A DNA stretch of 40,562 nucleotides from NCBI RefSeq assembly GCF_001897285.1, contig NZ_MKSM01000115.1, forward strand, positions 1 through 40,562. Direction: 5' to 3'. Below the pieces are notes generated by a model that saw only the letters and a list, made by a program, of their open reading frames with translations, was not told the DNA's origin and did no database searches. Position 1 is the stretch's first letter, and each line of letters opens with the position of its first letter. The DNA comes from Nitrobacter sp. 62-23 (GTDB lineage: Bacteria; Pseudomonadota; Alphaproteobacteria; Rhizobiales; Xanthobacteraceae). A program made the position numbers and the translations under genes. This document shows, in pieces, positions 6,805 through 18,347 of the stretch.

Positions 6805-8001
6805 ATGGCCGCCGCCACCACGCCCCCTTCCAAGCATCGTCTTTGGCCCATTTTCGTCATGCCCGCGCTGGTGGTCGTCGCTGCCATAGCGTGGAGCGCG
6901 TTCTGGTTCTATTCGGCTTCGCAGGTCGACCGTACCGTCGACGCCTGGCGCGCGCGCGAAGCCGCGTCCGGGCGCATCTATGATTGCGCCAAGCGGACCG
7001 TCGCGGGGTTTCCGTTCCGCCTGGAGGTTCACTGCCTGGATGCGACCGTCGAGCTGAGGTCGCAGACCGCTGATCAGGCGGCTGCCCAAGCGCCACCGGT
7101 GACCGCCCGCCTCGGGGACATTTTTGTGATCTCGCAGATCTACACTCCGAGGTTGCTGATCGCGGAGTTCAAGGCTCCGGCGACGCTATACCGGCTGGGG
7201 CAGCCGGTGATGGTCGTCAACTGGAAGACCGCGCGCAGCAGCATTGTCGGGCTGCCCGGCACACCGCAAAGCGCTGACCTCGTATTCGACGATCCAGTGG
7301 TCGATCGCGTGGACGGCTCTGTGCAGACCCCGGTCGCACGTGCGAGCCACGTCGAGCTTCACGGCCGCATCGCGGAGAACTCCAAACCGGATCACCCGAC
7401 GATCGAGACCGTCCTCGAATTGACCGGAGCAACGCTTCCCGACATTCACCCGGTGTTGACCAAGCCGTTCGATGCGGACGTTCGTGCGATGCTGCACGGG
7501 TTGAAGGATTTCACGCCCAAACCCTGGCCGGTGCGGTTTCGCGAATTGCAGGCTGTGGGCGGCCGCGTCGAGATCATGCAGTCGCGCATCCAGCAGGGTG
7601 ATCTGATTGCGATCGCCGCCGGCTCGCTTGGCCTCACCGCCGATGGACACCTCGACGGCGAGTTGCATATGACGGCGACCGGCTTTGAGGCGATCATTCC
7701 GGCGCTCGGAATCCAGCAAATGCTGGAGGAGGGTGTTCCGCAGGGCACGCTCGACAAGGTCGCGCCGGGCGTGAAGACGGAAGACATCAACAATCTGTTC
7801 GGTGCGCTGGATCGGGCGATTCCGGGATTGGGCAAGGCCGTGCGGGAGAACGCCAATGCCGGTGTCACCGCGGGCCTCGCGGCGATCGGTCAGGAGGCAA
7901 CGCTCGAAGGCAGGAAGGCGCGCTCCTTCCCGTTGCGTTTCGTCGATGGCGCCGTCTTCATCGGGCCGTTGAAGGTCGCCCAGACGCCGCCGCTGTTCTG
8001 A
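6805..8001 (+). CDS. DUF2125 domain protein
   Basis: 398 residues. The N-terminal membrane anchor is at about residues 15-37 (IFVMPALVVVAAIAWSAFWFY). Next comes YDCAKRTVAGFPFRLEVHC, with the paired Cys and FPFR pattern typical of DUF2125, and then a long beta-rich extracytoplasmic region. Alphaproteobacterial DUF2125 proteins have no established function; an envelope location is likely. It is transcribed divergently from the cyclotransferase and converges on tyrC across an 80-bp REP-like element. Confidence 0.88.
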   Translation: MAAATTPPSKHRLWPIFVMPALVVVAAIAWSAFWFYSASQVDRTVDAWRAREAASGRIYDCAKRTVAGFPFRLEVHCLDATVELRSQTADQAAAQAPPVTARLGDIFVISQIYTPRLLIAEFKAPATLYRLGQPVMVVNWKTARSSIVGLPGTPQSADLVFDDPVVDRVDGSVQTPVARASHVELHGRIAENSKPDHPTIETVLELTGATLPDIHPVLTKPFDADVRAMLHGLKDFTPKPWPVRFRELQAVGGRVEIMQSRIQQGDLIAIAAGSLGLTADGHLDGELHMTATGFEAIIPALGIQQMLEEGVPQGTLDKVAPGVKTEDINNLFGALDRAIPGLGKAVRENANAGVTAGLAAIGQEATLEGRKARSFPLRFVDGAVFIGPLKVAQTPPLF

Positions 8002-8009
8002 CATTTACC

Positions 8010-8089
8010 CCGGCCGTCATGCGCGGGCTTGACCCGCGTCCATCCATCTTCTTAAGCGGATGGAGTGCCGGATCGAATCCGGCCATGAC
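8010..8089. repeat. REP-like palindromic element between convergent genes
   Basis: Three nested hairpins: CGCGGG/CCCGCG (8022-8037), TCCATC/GATGGA (8040-8064) and CCGGAT/ATCCGG (8068-8082). The outer ends CGGCCGTCATG and GGCCATGAC are also related. It sits exactly in the 91-bp gap between the convergent DUF2125 gene and tyrC, where it may act as a bidirectional 3' end. The pattern CGTCATG..GGGCTTGACCC is a well-known Bradyrhizobiaceae repeat (recognition). Confidence 0.8.
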
Positions 8090-8092
8090 TTC

Positions 8093-9031
8093 TTAAGGCT
8101 TCTTTGCCGCGTTCGGTTGCAGCCGTCCGAAATCCGGAGCCGCCGAATCCTGACCGATCTCGACGATGCCGCGGCGGATCGCGCGGGTGCGGGTGAAATG
8201 CTCGAACAGCGCCTCTCCGTCGCCACGGCGCATGGCGCGCGTCAGCTTGGAAAGATCCTCATTGAAGGTGCCGAGCATTTCCAGCACCGCGTCCTTGTTG
8301 GACAGGAAAACGTCGCGCCACATCGTGGGATCGGACGCCGCGATGCGGGTGAAGTCGCGAAAGCCGCCGGCGGAGAATTTCATCACTTCCGAGGACGTGA
8401 CCTCGCCGAGTTCGTCCGCGGTGCCGACGATGGTGTAGGCGATCAGGTGCGGCAGGTGGCTGGTAATCGCCAGCACCAGGTCGTGATGTTCGGGCGTCAT
8501 GGTTTCGACCCTGGCGCCGATCGCGGTCCAGAATGCGCGCAATCTGTCCACCGCGGCGGTGTCCGTCCCCTCTGGCGGCGTCAGGATGCACCAGCGGTTG
8601 ATGAACAACTCGGCGAAACCGGAATCCGGTCCCGAGTGCTCAGTGCCGGCGACCGGGTGCGCGGGCACGAAATGAATACTCGCGGGCAGATGCGGAGCCA
8701 TGTCGCGGACGATGGCGCCTTTCACCGATCCGACGTCGGAGACGATGGCGCCCGGCTTGAGATGCGGCGCGATCTCCTGCGCCACTGCTCCGCACGCACC
8801 GACGGGAATGCAGAGGATCACGAGATCGGCGCCGTCAGTGGCTTCGGCGTTGGTTTCCACCACGCGATCGGCGATGCCAAGCTCCGTCACCCGCGCACGC
8901 GTTTTCGCGGAGCGTGCGGTGACGACGATTTCTCCGGCGAGGCCTCGCGCACGCGCGGCGCGCGCGATCGAACCGCCGATCAGTCCAAATCCGATCAGCG
9001 CGATCCGCTGGAACAAGGGCGCTGCCGTCAT
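8093..9031 (-). CDS. tyrC: Prephenate/arogenate dehydrogenase
   Basis: 312 residues. The Rossmann motif GFGLIGGS (14-21) binds NAD(P). Conserved patterns [25 protein letters not shown] and the helical C-terminal dimerisation region ([22 protein letters not shown]) identify a TyrA-type dehydrogenase without chorismate mutase or ACT domain. It oxidatively decarboxylates prephenate or arogenate in tyrosine synthesis. It is last in the chorismate mutase-hisC-tyrC cluster and its ATG overlaps the hisC stop by 4 bp. Prephenate versus arogenate preference cannot be decided here. Confidence 0.93.
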   Translation of the reverse strand: MTAAPLFQRIALIGFGLIGGSIARAARARGLAGEIVVTARSAKTRARVTELGIADRVVETNAEATDGADLVILCIPVGACGAVAQEIAPHLKPGAIVSDVGSVKGAIVRDMAPHLPASIHFVPAHPVAGTEHSGPDSGFAELFINRWCILTPPEGTDTAAVDRLRAFWTAIGARVETMTPEHHDLVLAITSHLPHLIAYTIVGTADELGEVTSSEVMKFSAGGFRDFTRIAASDPTMWRDVFLSNKDAVLEMLGTFNEDLSKLTRAMRRGDGEALFEHFTRTRAIRRGIVEIGQDSAAPDFGRLQPNAAKKP

Positions 9032-10125
9032 GCCGGTGCCATGAAGTCGCGCAAGCCCTCAGCCACCAGGCGGTTGGCTTCCTCGGTGCCGATGGTCAAA
9101 CGCAGCGCATACGGCAGGCCATAATTGTCGAGCGCGCGCAGCACCAGGCCGCGTCGGGTCAGAAACGCATCGGCCTCGGACGCGGTCTTGCCCCGGGTCT
9201 CGGGGAAGTGGATCAGAATGAAGTTCGTCACGCTCGGCGTCACCTTGAGGCCAAGTTTTGTCACTTCATCCGTCAGCCAGTTGCGCCACTTCTCCGTATG
9301 CGCCTTCGACATCTGGACGTGCGCGGTGTCCCCGATCGCCGCCGCGGCCGCAAGCATCGCAGGGGTCGAGACGTTGAAGGGGCCGCGTATCCGGTTCACC
9401 GCCTCCACGATATGCGCCGGGCCGAACATCCAGCCGATGCGCAACGCAGCCAGGCCATGGATCTTGGAGAAGGTGTGCGTCAGCACGGTGTTTTCGGTGG
9501 TCGCCACCAGTTCGATGCCGAATTCGTAGTCGTTGCGCGACACATAATCGGAATAGGCGGCGTCGAGCACCAGCAGCACGTGCGAGGGCAGTCCTGCGCG
9601 CAACCGCCTGACCTCGTCGAACGGCAGATAGGTGCCGGTCGGATTGTTGGGATTGGCGAGCCAGACCATCTTGGTCTTCGGCGTCACGCGCTTGAGGATC
9701 GCGTCGACGTCGGCGGTGTAGTCGGTCTCCGGCGCGACGACGTTGGTCGCGCCGTTCGCCATGGTCGCGATCGGGTACACCAGAAAGGCGTGGGTGGTCG
9801 AAATCGCCTCGTCGCCGGGGCCGAGATAGGTATGCGCCAGCAGGTTCAGGATTTCGTCCGACCCTGCGCCGCAGATGATGCGATCGGGGTCGAGTCCGTA
9901 GGCGCGCGCGATGGCGTCGCGCAGCACGCGCGAGGTGCCTTCCGGATAGTCCTGGAGATGCGTCACGGCATTGCGGTAAGCGTCCATCGCCTTCGGCGAG
10001 GGGCCGAACGGCGTTTCGTTGGCCGACAGCTTGAACATCTTGCGGCCCGCTTCCGGCACCGGGCTCTTGCCGGGCACGTAGGGCGCAATATCGAGAATGC
10101 CGGGATTCGGCACCGGTCGGGACAT
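9028..10125 (-). CDS. hisC: Histidinol-phosphate aminotransferase (HisC)
   Basis: 365 residues, a fold-type I PLP enzyme. It shows [12 protein letters not shown] (33-44), YPEGTS (60-65), NPNNPTG (158-164), the PLP lysine K221 in [16 protein letters not shown] and R229. HisC enzymes convert imidazole acetol phosphate and glutamate to histidinol phosphate. Its place between chorismate mutase and tyrC suggests it also, or mainly, transaminates aromatic keto acids (prephenate or phenylpyruvate), as shown for HisC-type enzymes elsewhere; that is inference. It starts 24 bp after the chorismate mutase stop. Confidence 0.92.
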   Translation of the reverse strand: MSRPVPNPGILDIAPYVPGKSPVPEAGRKMFKLSANETPFGPSPKAMDAYRNAVTHLQDYPEGTSRVLRDAIARAYGLDPDRIICGAGSDEILNLLAHTYLGPGDEAISTTHAFLVYPIATMANGATNVVAPETDYTADVDAILKRVTPKTKMVWLANPNNPTGTYLPFDEVRRLRAGLPSHVLLVLDAAYSDYVSRNDYEFGIELVATTENTVLTHTFSKIHGLAALRIGWMFGPAHIVEAVNRIRGPFNVSTPAMLAAAAAIGDTAHVQMSKAHTEKWRNWLTDEVTKLGLKVTPSVTNFILIHFPETRGKTASEADAFLTRRGLVLRALDNYGLPYALRLTIGTEEANRLVAEGLRDFMAPA

Positions 10126-10149
10126 GATGAACTCCGGGACAGTCCGACG

Positions 10150-11001
10150 TTACGGGCGAGCCGCCGCGCTGGAAGGTATCGTATAGCGTGTTGCGTGGCT
10201 GCCGACGAGGGCCGTCGAACGAACCGACGCACCGGCCTCAAACAGCGCCGCTCGGATCGTGTCGAGGCCGGTGCCGCCGGTGACGGACACCAGCAGCGCG
10301 GCGCCGTCGAAGGCGGTGTCGGGGACTGCGACGATTTCGGCAAGCGGCGACAGCGTTCGCGCGATACCGGCATTCCAGCCGGACACGCGCACGCTCCAGG
10401 TTTCCACTTCGGTGACCCGCGCATCGTCGGCGACGCGCGAGACCACGAACACCGGCAGCGCCGCCGGATGGTCGGCGCGCTCGATGAAAGGCAGGCGGGC
10501 GATGATCTTCGGCGCGCCGTCGGCTTCGAGCGCAAGCCACCACGGCGCACGGCTCGATGTCGCCGAAACAAGCGCAAGGTCGCCCTTCGAATTCGCCACC
10601 GCTTCCACGGCCGCCTGCGCGCTGAAATGCGGCACGAACGGCACCGTGAAGCCGAAGTGGAAGCGCGCGGAATCCCGCATCGCGGATTCGCCGAGCGACA
10701 GGTCGGCGTGCAGCGAAAATGGCGCCTGCACATAGGTGAAGGTCGCGATGATGACGCGCCAGATGCTCTCGACGGTGTCGAGCGGCAGGATGCCGCGATG
10801 ACGCTGCGCCAGGCGGCGCATCATGTCGGCTTCGCGCGCCGGGCGGAATGCGGAGCCGGTTTCCTGGGTCTGCTTCACCGAGATCAGGCGATCGATGATG
10901 TCGCCACGTCGCATGAGCAGGCTGTGAACCTGTTCGTCGATGCCGTCGATCTCTTTGCGCAACTCCTGCAGGGAAGGTGGCGCGGGCGGTGCTTTGGTCA
11001 T
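10150..11001 (-). CDS. Chorismate mutase (AroQ domain) with extended C-terminal region
   Basis: 283 residues from the ATG at 11001; a GTG at 11010 would add three. Residues about 10-95 are an AroQ-type helical domain: LQELRKEIDGIDEQVHSLL, RRGDIIDRL, the V-K pair, then FRPAREADMMRRL. The remaining part of about 190 residues resembles the substrate-binding/ACT-like portions of P-proteins but lacks an obvious TRF catalytic motif, so a bifunctional prephenate dehydratase is not supported. It converts chorismate to prephenate at the head of Phe/Tyr synthesis and is the first gene of the minus-strand cluster with hisC and tyrC. Confidence 0.85.
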   Translation of the reverse strand: MTKAPPAPPSLQELRKEIDGIDEQVHSLLMRRGDIIDRLISVKQTQETGSAFRPAREADMMRRLAQRHRGILPLDTVESIWRVIIATFTYVQAPFSLHADLSLGESAMRDSARFHFGFTVPFVPHFSAQAAVEAVANSKGDLALVSATSSRAPWWLALEADGAPKIIARLPFIERADHPAALPVFVVSRVADDARVTEVETWSVRVSGWNAGIARTLSPLAEIVAVPDTAFDGAALLVSVTGGTGLDTIRAALFEAGASVRSTALVGSHATRYTIPSSAAARP

Positions 11002-11262
11002 GGATACCACTTGTCGGCCGCGAACGGGCGGCTACCGGTTCTGCCATTCCCTCCCGTTCCAGGGGCGTCTTTTTGCGAAGCTCCGACGCCGGGGGACAGT
11101 TGCGCCGGTCGCTCGGCGAATTCGGTCCTTCGCGAAATAACGGGTCGCGAATGGTAAATGAATTTCCACCAGCGGCCGCATTGATAGGAAAGTAGGCGCA
11201 CGAAAGCAAAGAAAACCTTGCCGCCTCGACGCAATCACCGTCGGCGGAAGTGGCAGCTTGTC

Positions 11263-11291
11263 TTGACGAAAACCGCATGCGGGATTAGGTT
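11263..11291 (+). promoter_or_regulatory. Sigma-70-type promoter of metX
   Basis: TTGACG (11263-11268), 17-bp spacer, TAGGTT (11286-11291). The expected transcription start, about 11298, falls just before the SAM-II aptamer at 11300, which supports the call. From 11010 to 11262 I see no gene and no other strong signal. Confidence 0.65.
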
Positions 11292-11299
11292 CCGACTGT

Positions 11300-11352
11300 T
11301 CCGTGGTCATTTGAGCCGGCCGGCTTGCAGCCACGTTAAACAACTCGCTAAA
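11300..11352 (+). ncRNA. SAM-II riboswitch
   Basis: The sequence fits the compact SAM-II (metA leader) pseudoknot: P1 CGTGG (11302-11306) with CCACG (11331-11335), the conserved loop CATTTGAGCCGG, GCTTGCAG before the 3' P1 strand, then TTAAACAA and the terminal GCTAAA box (11347-11352) that closes the pseudoknot. SAM binding lowers expression of methionine genes; the next gene is metX. The layout promoter, aptamer, hairpin with T-run, start codon indicates transcriptional control. Confidence 0.93.
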
Positions 11353-11378
11353 CAGGCCGGGGACAGCGAAATCCTGAT

Positions 11379-11411
11379 CCCGGCCGAACAGATGTTCAGG
11401 CCGGTTTTTTT
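11379..11411 (+). terminator. Intrinsic terminator / expression platform of the SAM-II switch
   Basis: The stem CCGGCCGAAC (11380-11389) pairs with GTTC-A-GGCCGG (11394-11404, one bulged A) and is followed by seven T (11405-11411). The upstream GGCCGGG (11355-11361) can instead pair with CCCGGCC (11379-11385), which removes the 5' arm of the terminator: a mutually exclusive antiterminator. Confidence 0.8.
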
Positions 11412-11465
11412 ATGGCCTGCGGTCCGGCGGTTTTTTACCAAGCCCCGGAGGAGGTCATCGGCAGG

Positions 11466-12662
11466 ATGGTCAACGTGCAACCGATACCGGGCCCGGCTCA
11501 TGCCGAGGATCGAGCCCTTGAGGCGGACCATCCCACCTCAAAGGTTGCGATGTTCACCGGCGATCAGCCGCTACCGCTCGATTGCGGCATCGATCTCGCG
11601 CCGTTCCAGATCGCCTACCAGACCTACGGCGAACTCAACGCCGGCAAATCCAACGCCGTTCTGGTCTGCCATGCGCTGACCGGCGATCAGCATGTCGCCA
11701 ACGTTCATCCGGTCACCGGCAAGCCGGGTTGGTGGATCACGCTGGTGGGGCCCGGCAAGCCGCTCGACACCGACAGGTATTTCATCATTTGCTCGAACGT
11801 GATCGGCGGCTGCATGGGTTCGACCGGTCCCGCCTCGACCAATCCCGTCACCGGGAAGGTGTGGGGGCTGGATTTCCCGGTCATCACCATCCCCGACATG
11901 GTGCGGGCGCAGGCGATGCTGATCGACCGGCTCGGCATCGATACGCTGTTTGCCGTGGTCGGCGGCTCCATGGGCGGCATGCAGGTGCTGCAATGGTGTG
12001 CGGCCTATCCGCAGCGCGTGTTTTCAGCGCTGCCGATCGCGTGCAGCACCCGCCACTCCGCGCAGAACATCGCGTTTCACGAGTTGGGACGACAGGCTGT
12101 CATGGCCGATCCCGACTGGCGCGACGGCCGCTATGTCGAGCAGGGCACCCATCCGCACCGCGGGCTCGGCGTGGCGCGGATGGCCGCGCACATTACCTAT
12201 CTGTCGGATGCAGCGCTGCATCGCAAATTCGGACGCCGGATGCAGGACCGCGAACTGCCGACGTTTTCCTTTGATGCGGATTTTCAGGTGGAGAGCTATC
12301 TACGCCATCAGGGATCGTCGTTCGTCGAGCGCTTCGATGCCAACAGCTATCTCTATTTGACGCGGGCGATGGATTATTTCGACATCGCCGCCGACCATGA
12401 CGGCGTGCTGGCGGCCGCGTTTCGCGGCACCCGGACCCGGTTCTGCGTGGTGTCATTTACGAGCGACTGGCTGTTTCCGACCTCGGAATCGCGCGCCACC
12501 GTTCATGCTCTCAATGCCAGCGGGGCGCGGGTCTCCTTCGCCGAGATCGAGACCGATCGCGGCCATGACGCCTTCCTGCTCGACGTACCCGAATTTTTCG
12601 ACATTGCGCGTGCTTTCCTGGAATCAGCAGGCCATAGCCGCGGGCTGACGGCAGATGAGTGA
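11466..12662 (+). CDS. metX: Homoserine O-acetyltransferase (MetX)
   Basis: 398 residues, an alpha/beta-hydrolase-fold acyltransferase. The nucleophile S168 is in [10 protein letters not shown], with D334 (FTSDWLFP) and H367 (DRGHDAF) completing the triad; [11 protein letters not shown] is also conserved. It activates homoserine, most likely with acetyl-CoA, for the sulfhydrylation or cystathionine route to methionine; succinyl-CoA use occurs in some family members. The ATG at 11466 is chosen for GGAGGAGG (11447-11454) about 11 nt upstream; the ATG at 11412 would lie directly on the terminator T-run. It is controlled by the SAM-II riboswitch and overlaps metW by 8 bp. Confidence 0.94.
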   Translation: MVNVQPIPGPAHAEDRALEADHPTSKVAMFTGDQPLPLDCGIDLAPFQIAYQTYGELNAGKSNAVLVCHALTGDQHVANVHPVTGKPGWWITLVGPGKPLDTDRYFIICSNVIGGCMGSTGPASTNPVTGKVWGLDFPVITIPDMVRAQAMLIDRLGIDTLFAVVGGSMGGMQVLQWCAAYPQRVFSALPIACSTRHSAQNIAFHELGRQAVMADPDWRDGRYVEQGTHPHRGLGVARMAAHITYLSDAALHRKFGRRMQDRELPTFSFDADFQVESYLRHQGSSFVERFDANSYLYLTRAMDYFDIAADHDGVLAAAFRGTRTRFCVVSFTSDWLFPTSESRATVHALNASGARVSFAEIETDRGHDAFLLDVPEFFDIARAFLESAGHSRGLTADE

Positions 12663-13347
12663 GATGAGCGCACCGCAACCTGCCTTGCCGCTGGCTGACA
12701 GCGTGCCGCCCCGAAAGCGCTATCGCCGGAAAGGCCGTTATCGCAGCGACCATCTGCTGCTGGCCGAGATGATCGAGCCCAATTCAAAGGTGCTGGATGT
12801 CGGCTGCGGCGACGGCGACCTCCTGCAATTGCTCGAGACGCGCGGCGTCGATGGCCGCGGCATCGAACTGTCGCGCGAGGGCGTCAATCACTGCGTCGCC
12901 AAAGGGCTCGCCGTGGTGCAGGGCGATGCCGACACCGATCTCGTCAACTATCCCGACGACGCCTTTGATTACGTGATCCTGTCGCAGACTTTGCAAGCCA
13001 CGCGGCAGCCGAAGGCGGTGCTTGAAAACCTGCTGCGGATCGGCAGCAGGGCCATCGTGTCGTTTCCGAATTTCGGCCACTGGAAAATGCGGCTCCAACT
13101 GTTGATCGGTGGGCACATGCCGCGCACCGACAACCTGCCGGCGACCTGGTACGACACGCCGAACATCCATTTCTGCACGATCAAGGATTTCGTCCAACTC
13201 TGCGACGAGATCAACGTCAGGATGGAGCGTGCGGTCGCGCTCGATCTCTATGGCCGGCCGCTGCGCTTCAACGCGCCATGGTGGTTCTGGAATATGTTCG
13301 GGGAGCAGGGTGTGTTCCTGCTGAGCCGGGCGGAGAAGATCAGATAA
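12655..13347 (+). CDS. metW: Methionine biosynthesis protein MetW
   Basis: 230 residues with a class I methyltransferase-like fold: [12 protein letters not shown] (47-58), [26 protein letters not shown] and the MetW-typical [14 protein letters not shown]. The N-terminal basic stretch ([11 protein letters not shown]) is longer than in many homologues. MetW is encoded with MetX in many proteobacteria and is thought to support homoserine acetylation; no methyl acceptor is known. It overlaps metX by 8 bp and is followed by a terminator. Confidence 0.94.
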   Translation: MSEMSAPQPALPLADSVPPRKRYRRKGRYRSDHLLLAEMIEPNSKVLDVGCGDGDLLQLLETRGVDGRGIELSREGVNHCVAKGLAVVQGDADTDLVNYPDDAFDYVILSQTLQATRQPKAVLENLLRIGSRAIVSFPNFGHWKMRLQLLIGGHMPRTDNLPATWYDTPNIHFCTIKDFVQLCDEINVRMERAVALDLYGRPLRFNAPWWFWNMFGEQGVFLLSRAEKIR

Positions 13348-13380
13348 GCGTAGGCAACGCTACGGCGTTGTCGCTTTTTT
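13346..13380 (+). terminator. Intrinsic terminator after metW
   Basis: GCAACGC and GCGTTGT form a stem around TACG, extended by outer GC/GC pairs, followed by six T (13375-13380). The hairpin begins at the metW stop codon and ends the metX-metW transcript. Confidence 0.75.
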
Positions 13381-13679
13381 AACCAATCTGGACAGACCGC
13401 GAAGCTCCGATTCGGCGCGAAATTTACCATCTGACGAAGTCGTCAATCTCTGCGGCCGGCTCTCCACAGATAGAAATTATAATTACGCAACAAGAGCTTG
13501 GATAAATTTTTGGCCCGCCGCAGCCAAGTGCATCGCTGATCTGTGCTGCACGCAACCCAGATATGACTTCCAAATCCCTAACTCCCGTGGTTTCAAAGCG
13601 CCGCGTTTTCCCGCCGCAACATAATCGCGGATTTACCGTGAAGCTGGGGGGAAATGGGAGGTGTCACAGGGGAGCAAGA
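13381..13679. other. Gene-free leader region
   Basis: About 300 bp without a credible gene. It has an AT-rich patch (13470-13512, e.g. AAATTATAATTA) that could hold the promoter of the next gene, but I cannot fix -35/-10 boxes. The only clear site is the ribosome site AGGGGAGC (about 13668-13675) before 13680. Confidence 0.4.
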
Positions 13680-14273
13680 ATGTCTCAGTTAGTTGCGTTA
13701 CGCCGGCTGCCGCATATCCTGGCGCTGGCGGTTTGTTCCTTGGCAGTCGCCGCATTCTCGGCGCCGGCCTCGGCAAGGCCTCATCACCGCGCGGGACATC
13801 ACGCGTACGTTCATCACCACAAGCATCATCATCACGCGCATCGGCACCACCGCTATCGCCATCACAGGCACAATCACGCGTCGCGCCTGGATTCAACCGA
13901 AACCGGATTTTCAGGTGGAGGCTTCGTGTCGAACATCGTCACCGAGGCACGTCGTTACATCGGCGGCAATCCCACCGGCCGCAGCCGGCTTTGGTGCGCC
14001 CGTTTCATGAACATGGTTCTGAAGCGTTCCGGGCATCGGGGAACGGGCTCCGACATGGCGAGTTCGTTCGCGCATTACGGGCGGAGGGTCTCCGGTCCGC
14101 AGGTCGGCGCCATCGCGGTCATAGGTCGACGCGGCGGCGGCCATGTCGGCGTCGTCAGCGGTGTCGACCGCCGTGGCAATCCCATTATCGTTTCGGGCAA
14201 CCATGGCCATCGCGTCGCGGAGGCGGTCTATCCGCGCGGCCGCGTCTACGCCTATGTGATGCCGTCGAACTGA
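13680..14273 (+). CDS. Exported His-rich CHAP/NlpC-like protein
   Basis: 197 residues from the ATG at 13680 with a good ribosome site. The signal peptide is about residues 1-32, with ASA-R cleavage. Residues 35-66 contain 18 histidines of 32, with few other residue types (R, A, K, Y). The C-terminal part has the cysteine peptidase/amidase layout: C106 in SRLWCARFMN, H155 in GGGHVGVV and N174 in VSGNHGH. Such domains cut peptidoglycan peptides in the periplasm. The His-rich linker could bind metal. The enzymatic role is by fold recognition only. It converges on the MOSC gene 16 bp away. Confidence 0.82.
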   Translation: MSQLVALRRLPHILALAVCSLAVAAFSAPASARPHHRAGHHAYVHHHKHHHHAHRHHRYRHHRHNHASRLDSTETGFSGGGFVSNIVTEARRYIGGNPTGRSRLWCARFMNMVLKRSGHRGTGSDMASSFAHYGRRVSGPQVGAIAVIGRRGGGHVGVVSGVDRRGNPIIVSGNHGHRVAEAVYPRGRVYAYVMPSN

Positions 14274-14289
14274 GCGGAACTTCACCCGA

Positions 14290-15075
14290 TCATAAATCGT
14301 CGTGATCGAGCACTTCGATCTTGTCGCCGGCGGCGATCGTGCCGCCGGTGATGACTTCGGCATAGACCCCGCAATCGCGATGCCCCAGCGTTCGCGTCAG
14401 CGTGTTCGGAATGTCGAGGTCGCGCGCTGCGGTCTCCGGATCGACATTGGTGGCCGTGCATCGGACGATGCGCTTGACCACCTTGAGCCGGATGTCGCCG
14501 ATTGCAAGCGTGTGCCCGAGCAGGTCGAGTTCGCGCCAGGCCGGCCAGCCGCGGACGTAAAGATTGGCGCGGAAACGGAGCGGATGAACCGGCTGCCCGA
14601 CCATGTCCTCGATGGCGGCGACGCTGCCGAGGTTGATGATCGAGACCACCTTCCTTGCGACGTCCGAGAAGCTGTGGCCGCTGCCGACGAGAACCTTGGG
14701 CGGTCCCTTGAGTTCCCGGGTGAAATTGGCGGTGAAGAACCGTTCGACCGCGCCGCGGCCGGCGTCGGTGCCGAGGTCGGCGCGCACCGCCTCCTCGCCA
14801 TTGGTCCGGATGGTCAGGACCCGGCTGGCATCGTCATAGCGGCTGCGGAGCGCGGCGAGTCGTTCGTCGCGCATCAGCATCAGAAAGCGGCTTTTCGGAA
14901 AGTGCTGCGGATGGGCCGGGTCGAACCCGATAGGGCCGTTCTCGATGGCATAGCTGCGGTCGCCGGGAACGGTCTCGCCGGGGCGCAGCGTCGCATGGGG
15001 CAGGGCTTCGGCGGACAGGCCTTTGACAGGGTAGCGGTAAAGGGCGGCGACAGTCGCATCCGGGATGGCAGACAT
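14290..15075 (-). CDS. MOSC domain protein
   Basis: 261 residues from the ATG at 15075, preceded by AAGGAC. It has an N-terminal MOSC beta-barrel domain ([13 protein letters not shown]) and a C-terminal MOSC domain with the sulfur-carrying candidate Cys in [20 protein letters not shown]; it ends [11 protein letters not shown] and GDKIEVL. Related proteins (YcbX, mARC) bind molybdenum cofactor and reduce N-hydroxylated bases, often with a ferredoxin partner; no such domain is fused here. The open frame continues upstream to 15348 but without conserved sequence. Confidence 0.9.
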   Translation of the reverse strand: MSAIPDATVAALYRYPVKGLSAEALPHATLRPGETVPGDRSYAIENGPIGFDPAHPQHFPKSRFLMLMRDERLAALRSRYDDASRVLTIRTNGEEAVRADLGTDAGRGAVERFFTANFTRELKGPPKVLVGSGHSFSDVARKVVSIINLGSVAAIEDMVGQPVHPLRFRANLYVRGWPAWRELDLLGHTLAIGDIRLKVVKRIVRCTATNVDPETAARDLDIPNTLTRTLGHRDCGVYAEVITGGTIAAGDKIEVLDHDDL

Positions 15076-15114
15076 AGGGTCCTTTAAGGGATTCAGGCCG
15101 GCTGCGCCATCGGT

Positions 15115-15145
15115 TTTGAAAACCCGCCGCGGTTCCCCTTCATTT
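15115..15145 (+). promoter_or_regulatory. Candidate heat-shock (RpoH) promoter of clpB
   Basis: TTTGAA (15115-15120), 14-bp spacer, CCCCTTCATT (15135-15144) resembles the sigma-32 pattern CTTGAA-N13-15-CCCCATNT. It lies about 160 bp before the clpB start. The match is partial, especially the first -35 base and the -10 core. Confidence 0.4.
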
Positions 15146-15307
15146 CCTGGGAGCGTATTCCTACATTTGCCACAAGCCGGATCGACGATCCGTCGTGCCG
15201 ACCGCTGCCGGTTGAGGAACGTCAATGCGGCCAGCGGAAATCCAATACCCAATGAAGATGTCGCCTCTGTGCCTTCGGGGCAGGGGCGACAGGCTGAGGG
15301 AGATTCC

Positions 15308-17944
<2,637 letters not shown>

Positions 17945-17952
17945 GCTTCTCC

Positions 17953-17995
17953 GCACGCGGCCTGATTTCCTGCATCGCAGGAAGATGCCGCGTGC
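17953..17995. terminator. Strong hairpin after clpB, no T-run
   Basis: Outer stem GCACGCGGC (17953-17961)/GCCGCGTGC (17987-17995), inner stem TTCCTGC/GCAGGAA with loop ATC. It starts 8 bp after the clpB stop. Without a following T-run it may protect the mRNA 3' end or stop transcription poorly. Confidence 0.6.
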
Positions 17996-18347
17996 GAAAG
18001 CGAGACCGTTCCTTGATCTCGCCCGGTCGCGTGATCGCGCTTTCCGGCATTAACGCAAGGTAAAACCGGCCGACACTCCGGCACCCCATTCGGGGCGTCC
18101 CGGCCACTCTCCCGCAATGCTAAAAATAAGCGCGGCAACGAAATATTCGTTTCGCTGCCTGCGTGCGCTGAAGGGTAATATTCTTTTTTTCAATAACGCA
18201 TTGTTTTCTCTGCCAAACCGGACCTATTCAAGAGACCCGGACTGTCGAAAATGGCGCGGCAGATTCCGTATCGTTCAGCGGCTCGACCCGACCTGTGAAA
18301 TGCAAATCGCAATCGGGCGGGCAGTTCGCTTCCGAGGTTTGCTTGCG
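17996..18347. other. cysJ upstream region with AT-rich block
   Basis: About 350 bp without a credible gene. The block 18117-18240 is far richer in A and T than its surroundings, with AAATATTCG (about 18140) and TAATATTCTTTTTTTC (about 18177). It probably holds the cysJ promoter and operators; I cannot assign boxes with confidence. The cysJ frame stays open through it, but the translation shows no conserved sequence. Confidence 0.45.

Noticed and set aside
9208-11157. 649-codon plus-strand open frame across hisC and chorismate mutase
   Set aside because: Same reason: antisense shadow, no domain pattern.
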